DNA from: Chloroflexota bacterium
GTDB taxonomy: Bacteria; Chloroflexota; Anaerolineae; Anaerolineales; UBA11579
Assembly: GCA_016191875.1 (NCBI GenBank)
Contig: JACPVG010000001.1
Coordinates: forward strand, 1 to 64,000
Direction: 5' to 3'
DNA: 64,000 bases
Under the pieces are notes generated by a model. The model saw only the letters and a program-made list of their open reading frames with translations, was not told the origin of the DNA and made no database searches. Position numbers and translations under genes: made by a program. Shown here piece after piece: positions 1 through 9,900 of this stretch. Numbering within the stretch: position 1 is the stretch's first letter; every line of letters starts with the position of its first letter.

Positions 1-168
1 ACCTTCGACCTATCCGCCCGGCCGGGCGGCGGGACGCGCCTGGGCGTGTTCATGAAGTCCGGCTCCGGCGGCTCGCCCTGGCTGGACAACCGGCTGTTGC
101 GGACAGGGCTGAAGACTCTTTACATCGCGGACTATCGCCGCTTAGGGAGAATGATCGGGCAAGAATAA
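1..168 (+). CDS. C-terminal 55 residues of an unidentified protein (5' truncated by the window)
   Basis: The frame starting at base 1 is open and ends at TAA 166-168. It reads from TFDLSARPGG to RRLGRMIGQE. A Gly/Ser-rich turn (KSGSGGSPW) is followed by an amphipathic tail (LKTLYIADYRRLG). There is no start codon in the window and too little sequence to assign a family. A perfect hairpin directly follows the stop, which supports this being a genuine gene end. Function is not called. Confidence 0.6.
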   Translation, partial: TFDLSARPGGGTRLGVFMKSGSGGSPWLDNRLLRTGLKTLYIADYRRLGRMIGQE

Positions 169-190
169 GGGCGGCCTCTTGGCCGCCCTT
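167..190. terminator. Bidirectional hairpin terminator
   Basis: A perfect 10-bp stem (AAGGGCGGCC, loop TCTT, GGCCGCCCTT) lies between the convergent ends of the gene at 1-168 and the flotillin gene, which ends at 201. The symmetry lets it serve both strands. There is no long T-run beyond the two Ts in the arm, so efficiency is uncertain. Confidence 0.75.
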
Positions 191-200
191 CGCACTGTTT

Positions 201-1667
201 CTACTTTTTCTTCGCCGGTCTGCGCGCCGGCGCTTGCGGCTCGTCCGGTTTGGGAGCATCGCCCGGCTTGAGACCCTTGCTCTCGTCGATGATCTTGCCG
301 AGATATTCCGGGAGTTCCACACCCGCCATGTTCGCCAGGTCTTGCAGCGGCGGCAGGCTCATCACCAGGCTGGACAGGAAATTGGAGGTGGAAGAACCAC
401 TCCCCGACCCGCCGCCGGTGTCCCACACGGTGATCTTGTCGATCTTGAGGTTGCTGATGGCCTCGACCTGCCTGGCGACGATCTCTTCCAGTTTCTCGAC
501 CAGCAGCAGCGTGGCGGCGGCGCGGGCGTCGCCGTTGGCGCTTGCCACCAGTTTGGCGTAGCCCTCGGCCTTGGCGTTGAGCAGTTTGCGCACGCCTTCC
601 GCTTCGGCCTCGTAACGCAGCAGGATGCCGTCGGCGGTACCCCTGGCTTCGCGGCGGATGCGCTCGGCTTCGGCTTCAGCGGCGATCTCGATCTTGTTCT
701 TGTCGATCTCCTGGCGCACCACTTCAAGAGCGCGCAGGCGTTCCTGCTCGGCTTCATACTGCTGCTTCTGGATCTCGACCTGGGCCTGCAGGCGGGCGAC
801 CTCGCCGCGCTGCAAGGCGGCGGCCTTTTTCACTTCCAGTTCGGCGTTGTAATCGGCGATGTTGGCGGCGGAGGTGTTCTCGCCCTGCACGGCTTCGGCT
901 TCCTGGCCCTTTACGAAGATGCGCTGGCCGGCTTCAGCCTGCTTCTTGCCTTTCTCGGCTTCAGCCAATGCCTGGGCCACGCGCACTTCCTGTTCGCGCA
1001 CGGCATCCGCCTGGCCGATGGCGCCGAGTTTGTCCTGCTCGGCCACGTCGATGCGCGCCCGGTTGATGGCCTCGGAAGCGGCCTTGCGGCCGATGCTCTC
1101 GATGTAGGTCGACTCATCGGTGATGTCGGTGATGTTGACGTTGATCAGGTGCAGGCCGATCTTGTTCAGTTCCGGCTCCACGTTGTGGCGAATCGATTCC
1201 AGGAAGGATTCGCGGTCCTGGTTGATCTGCTCGATGGTCAGCGAGGCCACCGTGAGGCGCAACTGGCCGAAGATGATCTCCTTGGCCATATCCTCGATGT
1301 TCTTCTGGTCGAGGTGCAGCAGGCGCTCGGCGGCGTTGCTGACGATCTCCTGAGCGGTGCTGATGCCGACGGTGAAGGTGCTGGGAACGTGGATACGGAT
1401 GTTCTGCTGCGAAAGGGCGTTCTCCAGCGGGATATTGATGGTGATCGGCGTGAGGCTGAGGAACGAGTAGTCCTGTATCAGCGGCCAGATGAACGCGCCG
1501 CCGCCGTGCAGCGTATGGCTGCTGCGGCCCTTGCCCACCCGGCCGTAGATCACCAGCACCTTGTCCGACGGGCAGCGCTTGTAGCGGCTGGCGAGGAACA
1601 CCACCGTGAAGAACACCAGCACGACGAAGGCGAATACTGCTACCAATCCCAATGCAGTTGCGTCCAT
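201..1667 (-). CDS. Flotillin-like SPFH domain protein
   Basis: This 488-residue flotillin homologue (YuaG/FloT type) is a membrane-microdomain scaffold. Residues 1-27 form one N-terminal membrane segment. The SPFH/Band 7 domain covers about 30-200, and a long Ala/Glu/Arg-rich coiled coil spans about 200-390 (repeated AEAE patterns, QRGEVARLQAQVEIQKQQ). A Gly/Ser linker near 408-420 and a Pro/Lys-rich tail ending RRPAKKK follow. Length and order match the family. Its start is preceded by AGGAG at good spacing. The NfeD-like gene lies 84 bases upstream on the same strand, as in the B. subtilis yuaF-yuaG pair, so the two proteins probably act together at the membrane. Confidence 0.93.
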   Translation of the reverse strand: MDATALGLVAVFAFVVLVFFTVVFLASRYKRCPSDKVLVIYGRVGKGRSSHTLHGGGAFIWPLIQDYSFLSLTPITINIPLENALSQQNIRIHVPSTFTVGISTAQEIVSNAAERLLHLDQKNIEDMAKEIIFGQLRLTVASLTIEQINQDRESFLESIRHNVEPELNKIGLHLINVNITDITDESTYIESIGRKAASEAINRARIDVAEQDKLGAIGQADAVREQEVRVAQALAEAEKGKKQAEAGQRIFVKGQEAEAVQGENTSAANIADYNAELEVKKAAALQRGEVARLQAQVEIQKQQYEAEQERLRALEVVRQEIDKNKIEIAAEAEAERIRREARGTADGILLRYEAEAEGVRKLLNAKAEGYAKLVASANGDARAAATLLLVEKLEEIVARQVEAISNLKIDKITVWDTGGGSGSGSSTSNFLSSLVMSLPPLQDLANMAGVELPEYLGKIIDESKGLKPGDAPKPDEPQAPARRPAKKK

Positions 1668-1751
1668 GTCTTTTCTCCTGTCTCAATAAACTCAACGAGG
1701 GCTGCGGCCACAAAGGAAGCCGACTACAAATTATCCATCACCGTTTACCAC

Positions 1752-2372
1752 CTACGGTTCCACCCGCTCCACCTTGAGCGTCTTTTCATCCGAGACGCCC
1801 ACCACGCGCACTTTCTCGCCGGTGGCGATACGCTTGCCGTCCACAGTCACCGCATCGAATATCTTCAGTGCGCCCTGCACCGTCACCTGTACCTGGCCGC
1901 TGGCCCTGGGCTGGATGGTGAGATAGACGCTGCCTTCCTGACCGATGGCATTCTGGATGTGGATATTGCCTTCGCTTTGCAGCCGTCCCATACCGCGGAA
2001 CACCTGGGCGATGACCCACACGGTGAAGGCGCCGGCGGCCGTGCCGGCCAGCATGGTGAGGAACAGCGGCCAGTCGGCATACAGCGTCGCCAGACCGACC
2101 AGGCCGAACATGAGGAAAAAGGCCGTTAATCCCTGAACGGAAAGCATCTTGAATGAGGCGTCGGCGTCGTGATGCGAACCATTACCGCCCGCATCGTGCC
2201 CGCCCAGCCCGCCATCCATGTCGCCGCCGAAATCCGCATCGAAGTCCCCATCCAGGCCATCACCGCCGCCGAAGCCAATGACCATCGCCACAGTGCGCAG
2301 CACAAAGAACACGCCGCCGACGATGGTCGAGGCCCAATAAATGAACTCAATCCACGAAAGTGACAGGCCCAT
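1752..2372 (-). CDS. NfeD/YuaF-like membrane protein, flotillin partner
   Basis: This 206-residue protein has an N-terminal transmembrane segment (about 8-35), then an unusual Gly/Asp-rich loop (FGGGDGLDGDFDADFGGD, then His/Asp) around 33-72. Two further membrane helices follow at about 78-125. The C-terminal soluble domain (about 135-206) has the small beta-barrel (OB-fold) look of NfeD C-terminal domains. AAGGAG precedes the ATG. NfeD-type proteins are typically encoded next to flotillins. The acidic Gly/Asp/His loop could bind divalent metal, but that is speculation. Confidence 0.82.
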   Translation of the reverse strand: MGLSLSWIEFIYWASTIVGGVFFVLRTVAMVIGFGGGDGLDGDFDADFGGDMDGGLGGHDAGGNGSHHDADASFKMLSVQGLTAFFLMFGLVGLATLYADWPLFLTMLAGTAAGAFTVWVIAQVFRGMGRLQSEGNIHIQNAIGQEGSVYLTIQPRASGQVQVTVQGALKIFDAVTVDGKRIATGEKVRVVGVSDEKTLKVERVEP

Positions 2373-2438
2373 ATCCTCGCTCCTTGCCTAGGTTGTTCCC
2401 ATTAAACCAGACAATCGCCGGAACCAGAACCGCATTTT

Positions 2439-3779
2439 CTATGATGGCGATTCCCCGTCCGCTGAGTGGCGGCCTTCGCCCGGCCGCAGCACGGGCGGCA
2501 GCTTCGCCACCAGCACCTTGTCCACACGGTTGCCATCCATGTCCATCACCTCGAAACGGTAGCCGCCCCACAGGTAGTGGTCGCCGGCGTGCGGAACCTT
2601 GCCGAGAATGTCCATGACAAAGCCGCCCAGGGTCTGGTAGTGGCCGTGCTCCAGGCCGGGAAGGCCTCGCAGCGACAGCAATTCCAACAGGTCATCCGCG
2701 GAAAGCATGCCATCCAGCAGCCAACTGCCATCCGCGCGCACGACGATGTCCGGATCGTAGGGGTCGTCGGCGTTGGGAATCTCGCCCACGATGGCTTCCA
2801 GCAGGTCCTTGGAGGTCACCAACCCATCCACGCCGCCATATTCGTTGATGGTGAAGGCCATCGACGTGCCCATTTCCTTGAAGCGTTCGAGCGCCCGGAA
2901 GATGGGCGTGGTCTCGGGGACGAACAGGGCCGGTTGCAGGACGGCACGCACATCCAGCGGCCGGCCTTCCAGGAACTGCGCCAGCAGGTCGCTGGCATAG
3001 GCCACGCCCAGCACGGCATCCAGGCTGCCCTCGGCCACCGGGTACTGGTCATAGCCCGATTCGACGATGACGCGCGCCATTTCCTCAGGAGTAGCGTTGA
3101 CATCCAGCCACCTGACCTCGGCGCGCGGCGTGATGAGCGATTCCACCTTGCGGTCACCGAGCCGGAAGACCTTTTCCACCATCTCCTGCTCGATGCGTTC
3201 GAACACGCCTGCCTGAGTGCCCTGACCGATAAGGAGTTTAATCTCTTCCTCTGTCACCGCCGGTTCGGGTTTCAGTTTCACCCCCACCAGCCGCAGCAGC
3301 AGGTCGGTGGAAAGGCTGAGCAGACGCACTAGCGGAGAGGCGAGGCGCGCCAGGCGTTGCATCGTCGGCGCCACCCGGGCGGCCACCCGCTCGGCGTTGT
3401 TGAGGGCGATCTGCTTCGGGGCGAGTTCGCCGATGACCAGCGAAAGGTAGGTGATCACGACCACCACCACCCCCACGCCCAGCGCCTCGGCATAGCGTCC
3501 CAGCAGGGGGAAATGGCTCAGATAACTCTCCAGCCGCTCGGCGATGGTGGCGCCACCGAACGCGCCGGCCAGAATGCCGATCAGCGTGATGCCCACCTGC
3601 ACGGTGGACAGGAACGGACCGGGCGCGTTGGCCAGATCCAGGGCAGCCTGGGCGCGCCGGTCGCCTTCGCGGGCGCGCTGGTGCAGCCGCACCTTGCGGG
3701 CCGAGACCACTGCGATCTCAGACATGGCGAACAGCCCGTTCAGGAAGATGAAGGCAAGGATGATCAGGAACTCAAGCAT
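2439..3779 (-). CDS. CNNM/HlyC-CorC family membrane protein (DUF21, CBS pair, transporter-associated domain)
   Basis: The 446-residue protein has the standard three-part layout. A DUF21 membrane domain (about 1-190) starts with MLEFLIILAFIFLNGLFAMS. A CBS-domain pair (about 205-330) carries the typical LITPRAEVRWLD and FKEMGTSMAFTINEYGGVDG segments. A C-terminal CorC_HlyC domain (about 345-430) contains TLGGFVMDILGKVP. Family members are linked to Mg2+/Co2+ or Na+-coupled ion homeostasis; older haemolysin annotations are mostly historical. It is the upstream gene of the flotillin cluster, 66 bases from the NfeD-like gene, and is divergent from secD. Confidence 0.92.
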   Translation of the reverse strand: MLEFLIILAFIFLNGLFAMSEIAVVSARKVRLHQRAREGDRRAQAALDLANAPGPFLSTVQVGITLIGILAGAFGGATIAERLESYLSHFPLLGRYAEALGVGVVVVVITYLSLVIGELAPKQIALNNAERVAARVAPTMQRLARLASPLVRLLSLSTDLLLRLVGVKLKPEPAVTEEEIKLLIGQGTQAGVFERIEQEMVEKVFRLGDRKVESLITPRAEVRWLDVNATPEEMARVIVESGYDQYPVAEGSLDAVLGVAYASDLLAQFLEGRPLDVRAVLQPALFVPETTPIFRALERFKEMGTSMAFTINEYGGVDGLVTSKDLLEAIVGEIPNADDPYDPDIVVRADGSWLLDGMLSADDLLELLSLRGLPGLEHGHYQTLGGFVMDILGKVPHAGDHYLWGGYRFEVMDMDGNRVDKVLVAKLPPVLRPGEGRHSADGESPS

Positions 3780-3805
3780 GGGGCGCGCAATCCTCGATTT
3801 CCCTC

Positions 3806-3849
3806 TTTATACCTCGATTTTTCGCCTCCCTGGCAAAACCGGCTATAAT
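3806..3849. promoter_or_regulatory. Divergent promoter region between the HlyC-like gene and secD
   Basis: On the plus strand a perfect TATAAT lies at 3844-3849, 40 bases before the secD ATG, with no good -35 (TTCGCC at 17-bp spacing). On the minus strand TATAAA (3806-3811) follows TTGCCA (3831-3836) with a 19-bp spacer and serves the HlyC-like gene. Assignments are by eye only. Confidence 0.45.
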
Positions 3850-3889
3850 CGCTGAGTTTGCAAACCGACCACACGCCTGGAGCGACTGA

Positions 3890-5242
3890 ATGACCCGAAC
3901 CAATCGCATCACCCTTCTCGCTCTCCTCCCGCTCATCGCCGCGGCCGCCTGGATCGTCTGGCCGACCGACCCGGCCATCATCGGCGGGCGGCGCATCGCC
4001 ACCCGACTCGGGCTGGACCTGGTGGGCGGGGTGCAGGTGCTGCTTGAAGCCGACCTGCCCGCCGATACGGCCATCTCCAGCGAATCGATGGACGTGGCCC
4101 GCACGACCATCGAGAGCCGCGCCAATGGGCTGCTGGGCGTGGGCGAGGCCGTTGTTCAGCAGGCCGGCGACCGGCGCATCGTCGTCGAACTGCCGGGCGA
4201 AGATGACACCACACGCGCCATTAACGTCATCGGGGAAACCGGCCAGCTGGAATTCGTGAACCTGGGCGCGATTCAGGCCGAGCAGGCTTCCGCGCTGGTC
4301 GGCCAGACCATCCTCACCGATTACCCCGTCCCGCCGGCGGAATCCGGCGACCAGTTCGTCTATCACACCATCATGACCGGCCAATCGCTCACCAGCGCCG
4401 CGGCCATACTGGACCAGACGAGCAGCTACGCGGTGGAATTTGCGCTCGATAGCGAGGGCGCGGGCATCTTCCGCGACTACACCAGCCAGAACATCAACAG
4501 TTTCCTCGCCATCGTGCTCGACAAAGTGGTCATCTCCGCCCCGCGCGTCACCGTGGTCATCCCGACCGGCACGGGCACGATCAGCGGCAATTTCACCAGC
4601 GAAGAGGCCAACCAGTTGGCGGTGCAATTGCGCTACGGCTCACTGCCCATCCCGCTGAAGGTCGTGCAGAGCCGGACCATCGGCCCCTCGCTCGGCCAGG
4701 ACTCGCTCCAGCAAAGTCTGGTGGCCGGGGCCATCGGTTTGGGTCTGGTGGTCGTCTTCATGGCCACCTACTACCGCCTGCCCGGATTGCTGGCGGATCT
4801 GGCCTTGCTGCTCTACGTGCTCTTCACCCTGGCCCTGTTCAAATTGATTCCAGTCACCCTCACCCTGCCGGGCATCGCCGGGTTCGTGTTGAGCATCGGT
4901 GTGGCGGTGGACGCAAACATCCTCATCTTCGAGCGCATGCGCGAAGAACTACGCGCCGGGCGCAACCTGCACAACGCCATCGACCTGGGCTGGGAGCGCG
5001 CCTGGCCCTCCATCCGCGATTCCAACCTGTCCACGCTCATCACCACGGCGATCCTGTTCTGGTTCGGCGGCTTCTTTGGCGCCAGCATCGTCAAGGGCTT
5101 CGCCGTCACACTGGCGCTGGGCGTGGGTGTGAGCCTGTTCACGGCCATTACCGTGACGCGCGCCCTCCTGCATCTGGTGCTGGACAACATCACCCTGGCC
5201 GACCACCTGCCCTGGTTTGGCGTGAAAGGAAGCAAGCCATGA
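3890..5242 (+). CDS. secD: Protein translocase subunit SecD
   Basis: This 450-residue SecD drives the late, proton-motive-force-dependent step of protein export with SecF and SecYEG. Residues 8-25 form the first membrane helix. The conserved RLGLDLVGGVQVLLEAD motif is at about 37-53. A periplasmic P1-type region follows, then five helices from about 277 on, including the conserved GVAVDANILIFERMREEL segment. GGAG precedes the ATG by 7 bases. It overlaps secF by ATGA, so the two are translationally coupled. The periplasmic part is short compared with E. coli SecD (615 residues), as is usual outside Proteobacteria. Confidence 0.95.
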   Translation: MTRTNRITLLALLPLIAAAAWIVWPTDPAIIGGRRIATRLGLDLVGGVQVLLEADLPADTAISSESMDVARTTIESRANGLLGVGEAVVQQAGDRRIVVELPGEDDTTRAINVIGETGQLEFVNLGAIQAEQASALVGQTILTDYPVPPAESGDQFVYHTIMTGQSLTSAAAILDQTSSYAVEFALDSEGAGIFRDYTSQNINSFLAIVLDKVVISAPRVTVVIPTGTGTISGNFTSEEANQLAVQLRYGSLPIPLKVVQSRTIGPSLGQDSLQQSLVAGAIGLGLVVVFMATYYRLPGLLADLALLLYVLFTLALFKLIPVTLTLPGIAGFVLSIGVAVDANILIFERMREELRAGRNLHNAIDLGWERAWPSIRDSNLSTLITTAILFWFGGFFGASIVKGFAVTLALGVGVSLFTAITVTRALLHLVLDNITLADHLPWFGVKGSKP

Positions 5243-6162
5243 ACATCGTCGGACACCGCTATCTGTACTTCGGCATTTCGCTGCTGCTGATCGTGCCGGG
5301 GCTGATTGGCCTGGTGTTGTGGGGTCTGCCGCTGGCGATCGACTTCACCGGCGGGGGTTACGCCGAACTGCGGTTTGAAAACGGCCGGATTCCGCCGCTG
5401 GAAGAGGTGCGCGCCCTATATGCCGAGTTTGGCGTTGAGGATGCCAGCCCGCGCACCGGCGGTGCAGGCGAACTGCTGGTACGTTCCGGCCACCTGGATG
5501 GCGAGACCAACGACCTCATTGTGGCCGCGCTCCAGGAACGTTTCGGCGACGACGTCACCCTGCTGCGCTTCGACAGCGTCGGCCCAACGATTGGCCGCGA
5601 AGTGACCGGGCGCGCTGTGTGGGCCATCGTCGCCGCTTCGCTCGGCATCATGCTCTACATCTGGTACGCCTTCCGCGGGGTGAGCAACGCCCACCGCTAC
5701 GGTGTCAGCGCCATCCTCGCCATGCTGCACGACCTGGCGGTCATTTTCGGGATGCAGGCCATACTCAGCCACTACTTCGGCTGGGAGGTCGACGCCCTGT
5801 TCCTCACAGCGGTGCTGACCGTAGCGGCTTTCTCAGTCCACGACAGCATCGTGGTATTCGACCGCATCCGCGAGAACGCCGCCAGGGCCCGCCGCAAGAC
5901 GCCCTACGAAGAGACGGTCAACAACTCCATAGTCCAGACGCTGGCGCGTTCGATAAACACCCAGTTGACAGTCTTCCTGACGCTCCTGGCGCTGGTGATC
6001 TGGGGCGGCAGCACGCTGCGCCACTTCGTGGTCATCCTGATGATCGGCGTGCTGAGCGGGACCTATTCAAGTATATTCAACGCCGCGCCCATCCTGGTGG
6101 TGTGGGAGAACGAAGAATGGAAGACGTGGTTCCGGCGCAGGGGGAACGCGCATGCCCGATAA
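5239..6162 (+). CDS. secF: Protein translocase subunit SecF
   Basis: This 307-residue partner of SecD has six predicted membrane helices. It carries the conserved AIDFTGGGYAELRFE segment after the first helix and AAFSVHDSIVVFDRIREN in the pore-facing helix. The start overlaps the secD stop (ATGA at 5239-5242), and GGAAG in the end of secD is the likely ribosome-binding site. Length is normal. The gene ends 4 bases before a perfect palindrome. Confidence 0.95.
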   Translation: MNIVGHRYLYFGISLLLIVPGLIGLVLWGLPLAIDFTGGGYAELRFENGRIPPLEEVRALYAEFGVEDASPRTGGAGELLVRSGHLDGETNDLIVAALQERFGDDVTLLRFDSVGPTIGREVTGRAVWAIVAASLGIMLYIWYAFRGVSNAHRYGVSAILAMLHDLAVIFGMQAILSHYFGWEVDALFLTAVLTVAAFSVHDSIVVFDRIRENAARARRKTPYEETVNNSIVQTLARSINTQLTVFLTLLALVIWGGSTLRHFVVILMIGVLSGTYSSIFNAAPILVVWENEEWKTWFRRRGNAHAR

Positions 6163-6166
6163 AGCC

Positions 6167-6190
6167 AGGGGTGCAGCATGCTGCACCCCT
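6167..6190. repeat. 24-bp perfect palindrome (REP-like, family 1 copy)
   Basis: The left arm is AGGGGTGCAGCA and the right arm is its exact complement. No T-run follows. A copy differing at one base lies at 33178-33201, also just after a gene. This suggests a dispersed REP-like element that may also act as a transcript end for secDF. Confidence 0.65.
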
Positions 6191-6223
6191 ACCTGTTGAA
6201 AGTCGCTGGGTTGCAATCATCTT

Positions 6224-6321
6224 GATAGGCACAACCCTGTCACCCTGCCCGTCCTGAACACTCGTGAAGGAAGCCGCAGGCGAAGGGTTGCGAGTCGGCA
6301 TGTTTTTCAGGTGTGCCTATC
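6224..6321. repeat. Possible small inverted-repeat-bounded intergenic element
   Basis: GATAGGCACA at 6224-6233 is exactly complementary to TGTGCCTATC at 6312-6321. Nested AACCCT (about 6233) and AGGGTT (about 6286) continue the symmetry. The interior has no ORF. It could be a miniature repeat or a foldback 3' region between secF and the convergent DUF3592-like gene. Confidence 0.35.
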
Positions 6322-6344
6322 TGGGCAAATTGCCGGCGGGCGGC

Positions 6345-6791
6345 CTACCGTTCCAAGGCGGCCATGCCCGGGTTGGCCGGGTCATAATACACCGTCACCT
6401 GCGCGCCGACCGGGTACTTGTCCACCAGATCGTAGGCGGTGCGACGCTTGCGAACGGCCAGATACATGTCGCCGGCGCGAATCTGCTCGGCCTGATAGGA
6501 CTGGCCCTCGACCTGATATTGGTAAACGACGACAGGCGTTACAGAAGCGTGGTCCCCGCCGGTTACTTCCACCCGCGACTTGAGCACCGTGCCGGTTGTT
6601 GAGAGCCAGGCCTGGGCCGCGGCGTTGAGCGCTTTAGCTTCCTTGGAGCGTTTCGAGAAGAACCACCCCAGCCCGCCGAAGATGCCGACCATAGGCAGCA
6701 CGGTGGCCGCGGTGATGAAAAGAGCGAACAACACGCTCCCGGCGATGCACACCACGATGTAGACGACTTCGCTGGTTCCGAAATTGGGCAC
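6345..6791 (-). CDS. DUF3592-like membrane protein
   Basis: This protein of about 148 residues has two N-terminal membrane segments (EVVYIVVCIAGSVLFALF, then a TVLPMVGIFGGLGWFF helix). A soluble domain resembling DUF3592 follows, ending in TVYYDPANPGMAALER. The YDPxNP terminus is typical of that family. I place the start at a GTG with AAAGGA 7 bases upstream. An in-frame GTG at 6818 would add 9 residues but lacks a ribosome-binding site. Function is unknown. Confidence 0.75.
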   Translation of the reverse strand: MPNFGTSEVVYIVVCIAGSVLFALFITAATVLPMVGIFGGLGWFFSKRSKEAKALNAAAQAWLSTTGTVLKSRVEVTGGDHASVTPVVVYQYQVEGQSYQAEQIRAGDMYLAVRKRRTAYDLVDKYPVGAQVTVYYDPANPGMAALER

Positions 6792-6900
6792 GCGGTTGTC
6801 CTTTCCGGTCAAATACACAGTAGGCCAGTGTCCTCTACCATTCTAACCGCATTACCAGGTCATCCGGTACAATTCAGGCCGTTCGCTGTGAGGAGAACCC

Positions 6901-9900
6901 ATGAAGGCCCTCGGCCGCCTTGTAAACATCCAACCTGAAGAACGCCCGCTCGTTCTCTTACTCATCCTGCTATCGTTCTGCTTTGGAGCGGCCAACAACT
7001 TTATTGAGACCGCAGCCTTTACGCTGTTTCTGGAAGCCAGCCCGCCCGGCGACCTGCCCTACACCCAGATCATCACAGCCTTCGCCATCTCCGGCCTGGC
7101 GGCGCTCTACCTGCGCCTAGAAGCACGCCTGTCCTTTGCCCGCCTGCTGACCGCCAACGTCGTTGCTCTCGCCGTCATCGCGGCCGTCTTCCGCGTCGGC
7201 CTGTCCAGCCCGGCCGCGGCGGCGGTGGCCTTCCTGCTGCCCGTCCTGTTCCAGATACAGGTTAACTTTGTCAACCTGGTGTTCTGGCCGCTGGCGGGGC
7301 GGCTGTTCACCGTCCAGCAGGGCAAGCGTCTGTTCGGACTTGCCAATTCGGGCCTGTGGATCGGCATCATCCTGACCGGTTTCGGCATGCCGCTCTTCGT
7401 CCGGGCGGTGGGCACGGCCAACCTGCTCTGGCTGGGGGCAGCGGGCATGGGCGCCAGCCTGTTCGTGCTGCGGCGCATCCTCGCCCGGCACGGGGCGGCT
7501 TTCCAGCAGGCGCCGGCCCCGAAAGCCACACAGAAAGCCCGCGCACCGCTCGCCCACACACGCTACATCGGGTTGATCTTCGCCCTGGTGGCGGTCTGGT
7601 GGGTGGCGTTCTTCGCCATCAACCTGCTGTTCTACGACCGGGTGTATACCCGGTTCGCCGACAGCGCCGCCATCGCCAGTTTCCTGGGCCAGTACCTGGC
7701 CTGGCTGGGCATCTTCACCTGGTTCGTCAACACCTTTGTGGCGGCGCGCTTCATCGGCCGCTTTGGAGAGCGCGCCACCCTGCTGTTATTGCCCGCGTTG
7801 CTGGTGGTCCTCTCGCTGGCGGGCCTAGCCGCCAGTTCGGCCGGGGCAGCGCTCAGTCTTGTCTTCTTGCTCACCGTTATCCTCAAGATACTCAACCTCG
7901 GGCTGGGGTTTTCCATCGACCGCAGCGGCCTGACCATCCTCTATCAGCCCCTGCCCGGCCCGGTGCGCACCCGCGCCCAGGCCCTGGCCGAAGGCGTCGT
8001 TCAATCGCTGGCGGTGGGCGCCTCGGGCATACTGCTGCTGGCGCTTGCGCGCGTCTTCCACCTGGAGTATCGCGGGCTGTATGCCTTTGTGCTGACGCTG
8101 GCCGTTATCTGGATGGCAGTCGCTTTCCTGCTTGGCCGCCAATACGGCCACATGCTGGTGGAGGCGCTCCAAAAACGCTTCTTCGGGCGCGGCGCGGAAG
8201 ACCTGCTCGACCGGACGGCTTTCCAGCATCTGGCGAAGGGATTGGAGAGCCGTTCGCCGGCGGTGGTCATCTATTCGCTTCAGTTGCTTGAAATCCACAA
8301 CTACCCGGATTTCCAACGCGCCCTGCTCGGCCTGCTGCACCACCCCAGCCCGGAGGTGCAGGTGGACGCCATCCAGCGCATCGAGGCCCGCCGCCTGACC
8401 CGCGCCCTGCCGGACCTGGCGCGCCTGGCGCAGCCGCCCACCGCGCCAACTGTGCGCGGCCGCGCCCTCCAGGCCCTGGCGGCCCTCGGCGAAGTCCAGG
8501 ACGTGATGAATCTGAAAGGGCATCTGGATTCGCCCGAACCTGAGGTGGTGCGCGCCGCCCTGGCGGGCCTGCTGCTCAACGACAAGGAACTCTCGCTCAG
8601 TCTGGCGCTCAAGGCGCTCGACCGGCTGGTCGCCAGCCCACAGCCCGCCGAACGGCGGCTGGCGGCCAGCGTGCTGGAAACGGTCGGCCAGCCGCGCTAC
8701 GGCGCCCACCTGGCCCGGTTGCTGGATGACCCGGATAAGACCGTGCAGCGCGCCGCGCTGTTCGCCGCACGGCGGGTGCCCTTCCCTGCCGTCTGGGAAA
8801 AGAGCATCGCCCTCCTGGCCGCGCCCGGCCTGACAAACGCCGCCCTGGCCGCCCTGGTCAGTATCAACCCGGCCTCGGAGTCGGAGGCCACCCTGGCAGA
8901 CGCTTTCGGGAAGAGTCTCGAATCAGGCAACTGGCCGCACGCCGCCCAACTGGGGCGCGCCCTCGGCCGCGCCTGGGGCTCGGCCAGCCTGGCGGCGCTT
9001 GTCGCCCATCTCGACCACCCCCACCGCCGGGTGCGGGCGGCGGTGCTGAAGGCGCTCACCCGGCGCGGCTGGCAGGCCCCGCCCGCCGAACGCGAGCGCG
9101 TTACCGGCGTGCTACGCGGGGCGATGAACGAGTGGGCCTGGAGCCTGGCCGCCCAGACCGATGCCCTCGCCCAACCAGACGCCGACACCCGCCTGCTGAA
9201 CTCGGCCATTGAACTGGACGGCCGCTACGCGTTGCGGATGGGCTTTCTGGCGCTGGCGCTGCTCTACCCGCCGGGACCGGTGCTGCGCGCCCGCGCCGTT
9301 TCGCGCAGCCCCCAGGCGGGCGAAAGCCAGCGCGCCTACGCCCTCGAACTGCTGGAGATCACCCTGAAGCCTGAGCACCGCGCCTGGTTTGCCCCGGTCT
9401 TTACCGCCGGGACGCCGGCCGAAAAGCTGGCCACCCTGCAACGCGCATTCCCACAGCCGACCCGCATCCTCCAGGCCTGGCTGCTGGAGATTCTTGAGCG
9501 TCCGCCGGAACAGGCCTCCGCCTGGCTGAAGGCTGTGGCGCTGCACACCGCCGCACGCCAGAAACTGGCCGCCCTGCAACACCCAGCCGAGACCGCCGCG
9601 GCGCACCCTTCGCCGTTCGTGCGCGAAGCCGCCGCCGAACTGCTGCACACTCTGGACCCGAAGGGCAACCGGGCGCTGCTGAAGGCGCTCGGCAAAGACC
9701 CGGATGGCCGCGTGAGCGCCGCCGCGACCCGCCGGCTTGGAAAAACGAAAGGAAAAACCACCATGCTCTCGACCATCGAACGCGTCCTGCTGTTGAAGTC
9801 CACGCCTACCTTCCAGTACACGCCGGATGAGATCCTGGCTGAACTGGCCGGGCTGCTGCACGAGGTAGAGTTGGGCGCGGGCGCGGGCCTATTCAGCAAG

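Noticed and set aside
234-2129. A 631-codon plus-strand frame opposite the flotillin and NfeD-like genes
   Set aside because: It spans two real minus-strand genes and their gap, has low-complexity translation and no ribosome-binding site.
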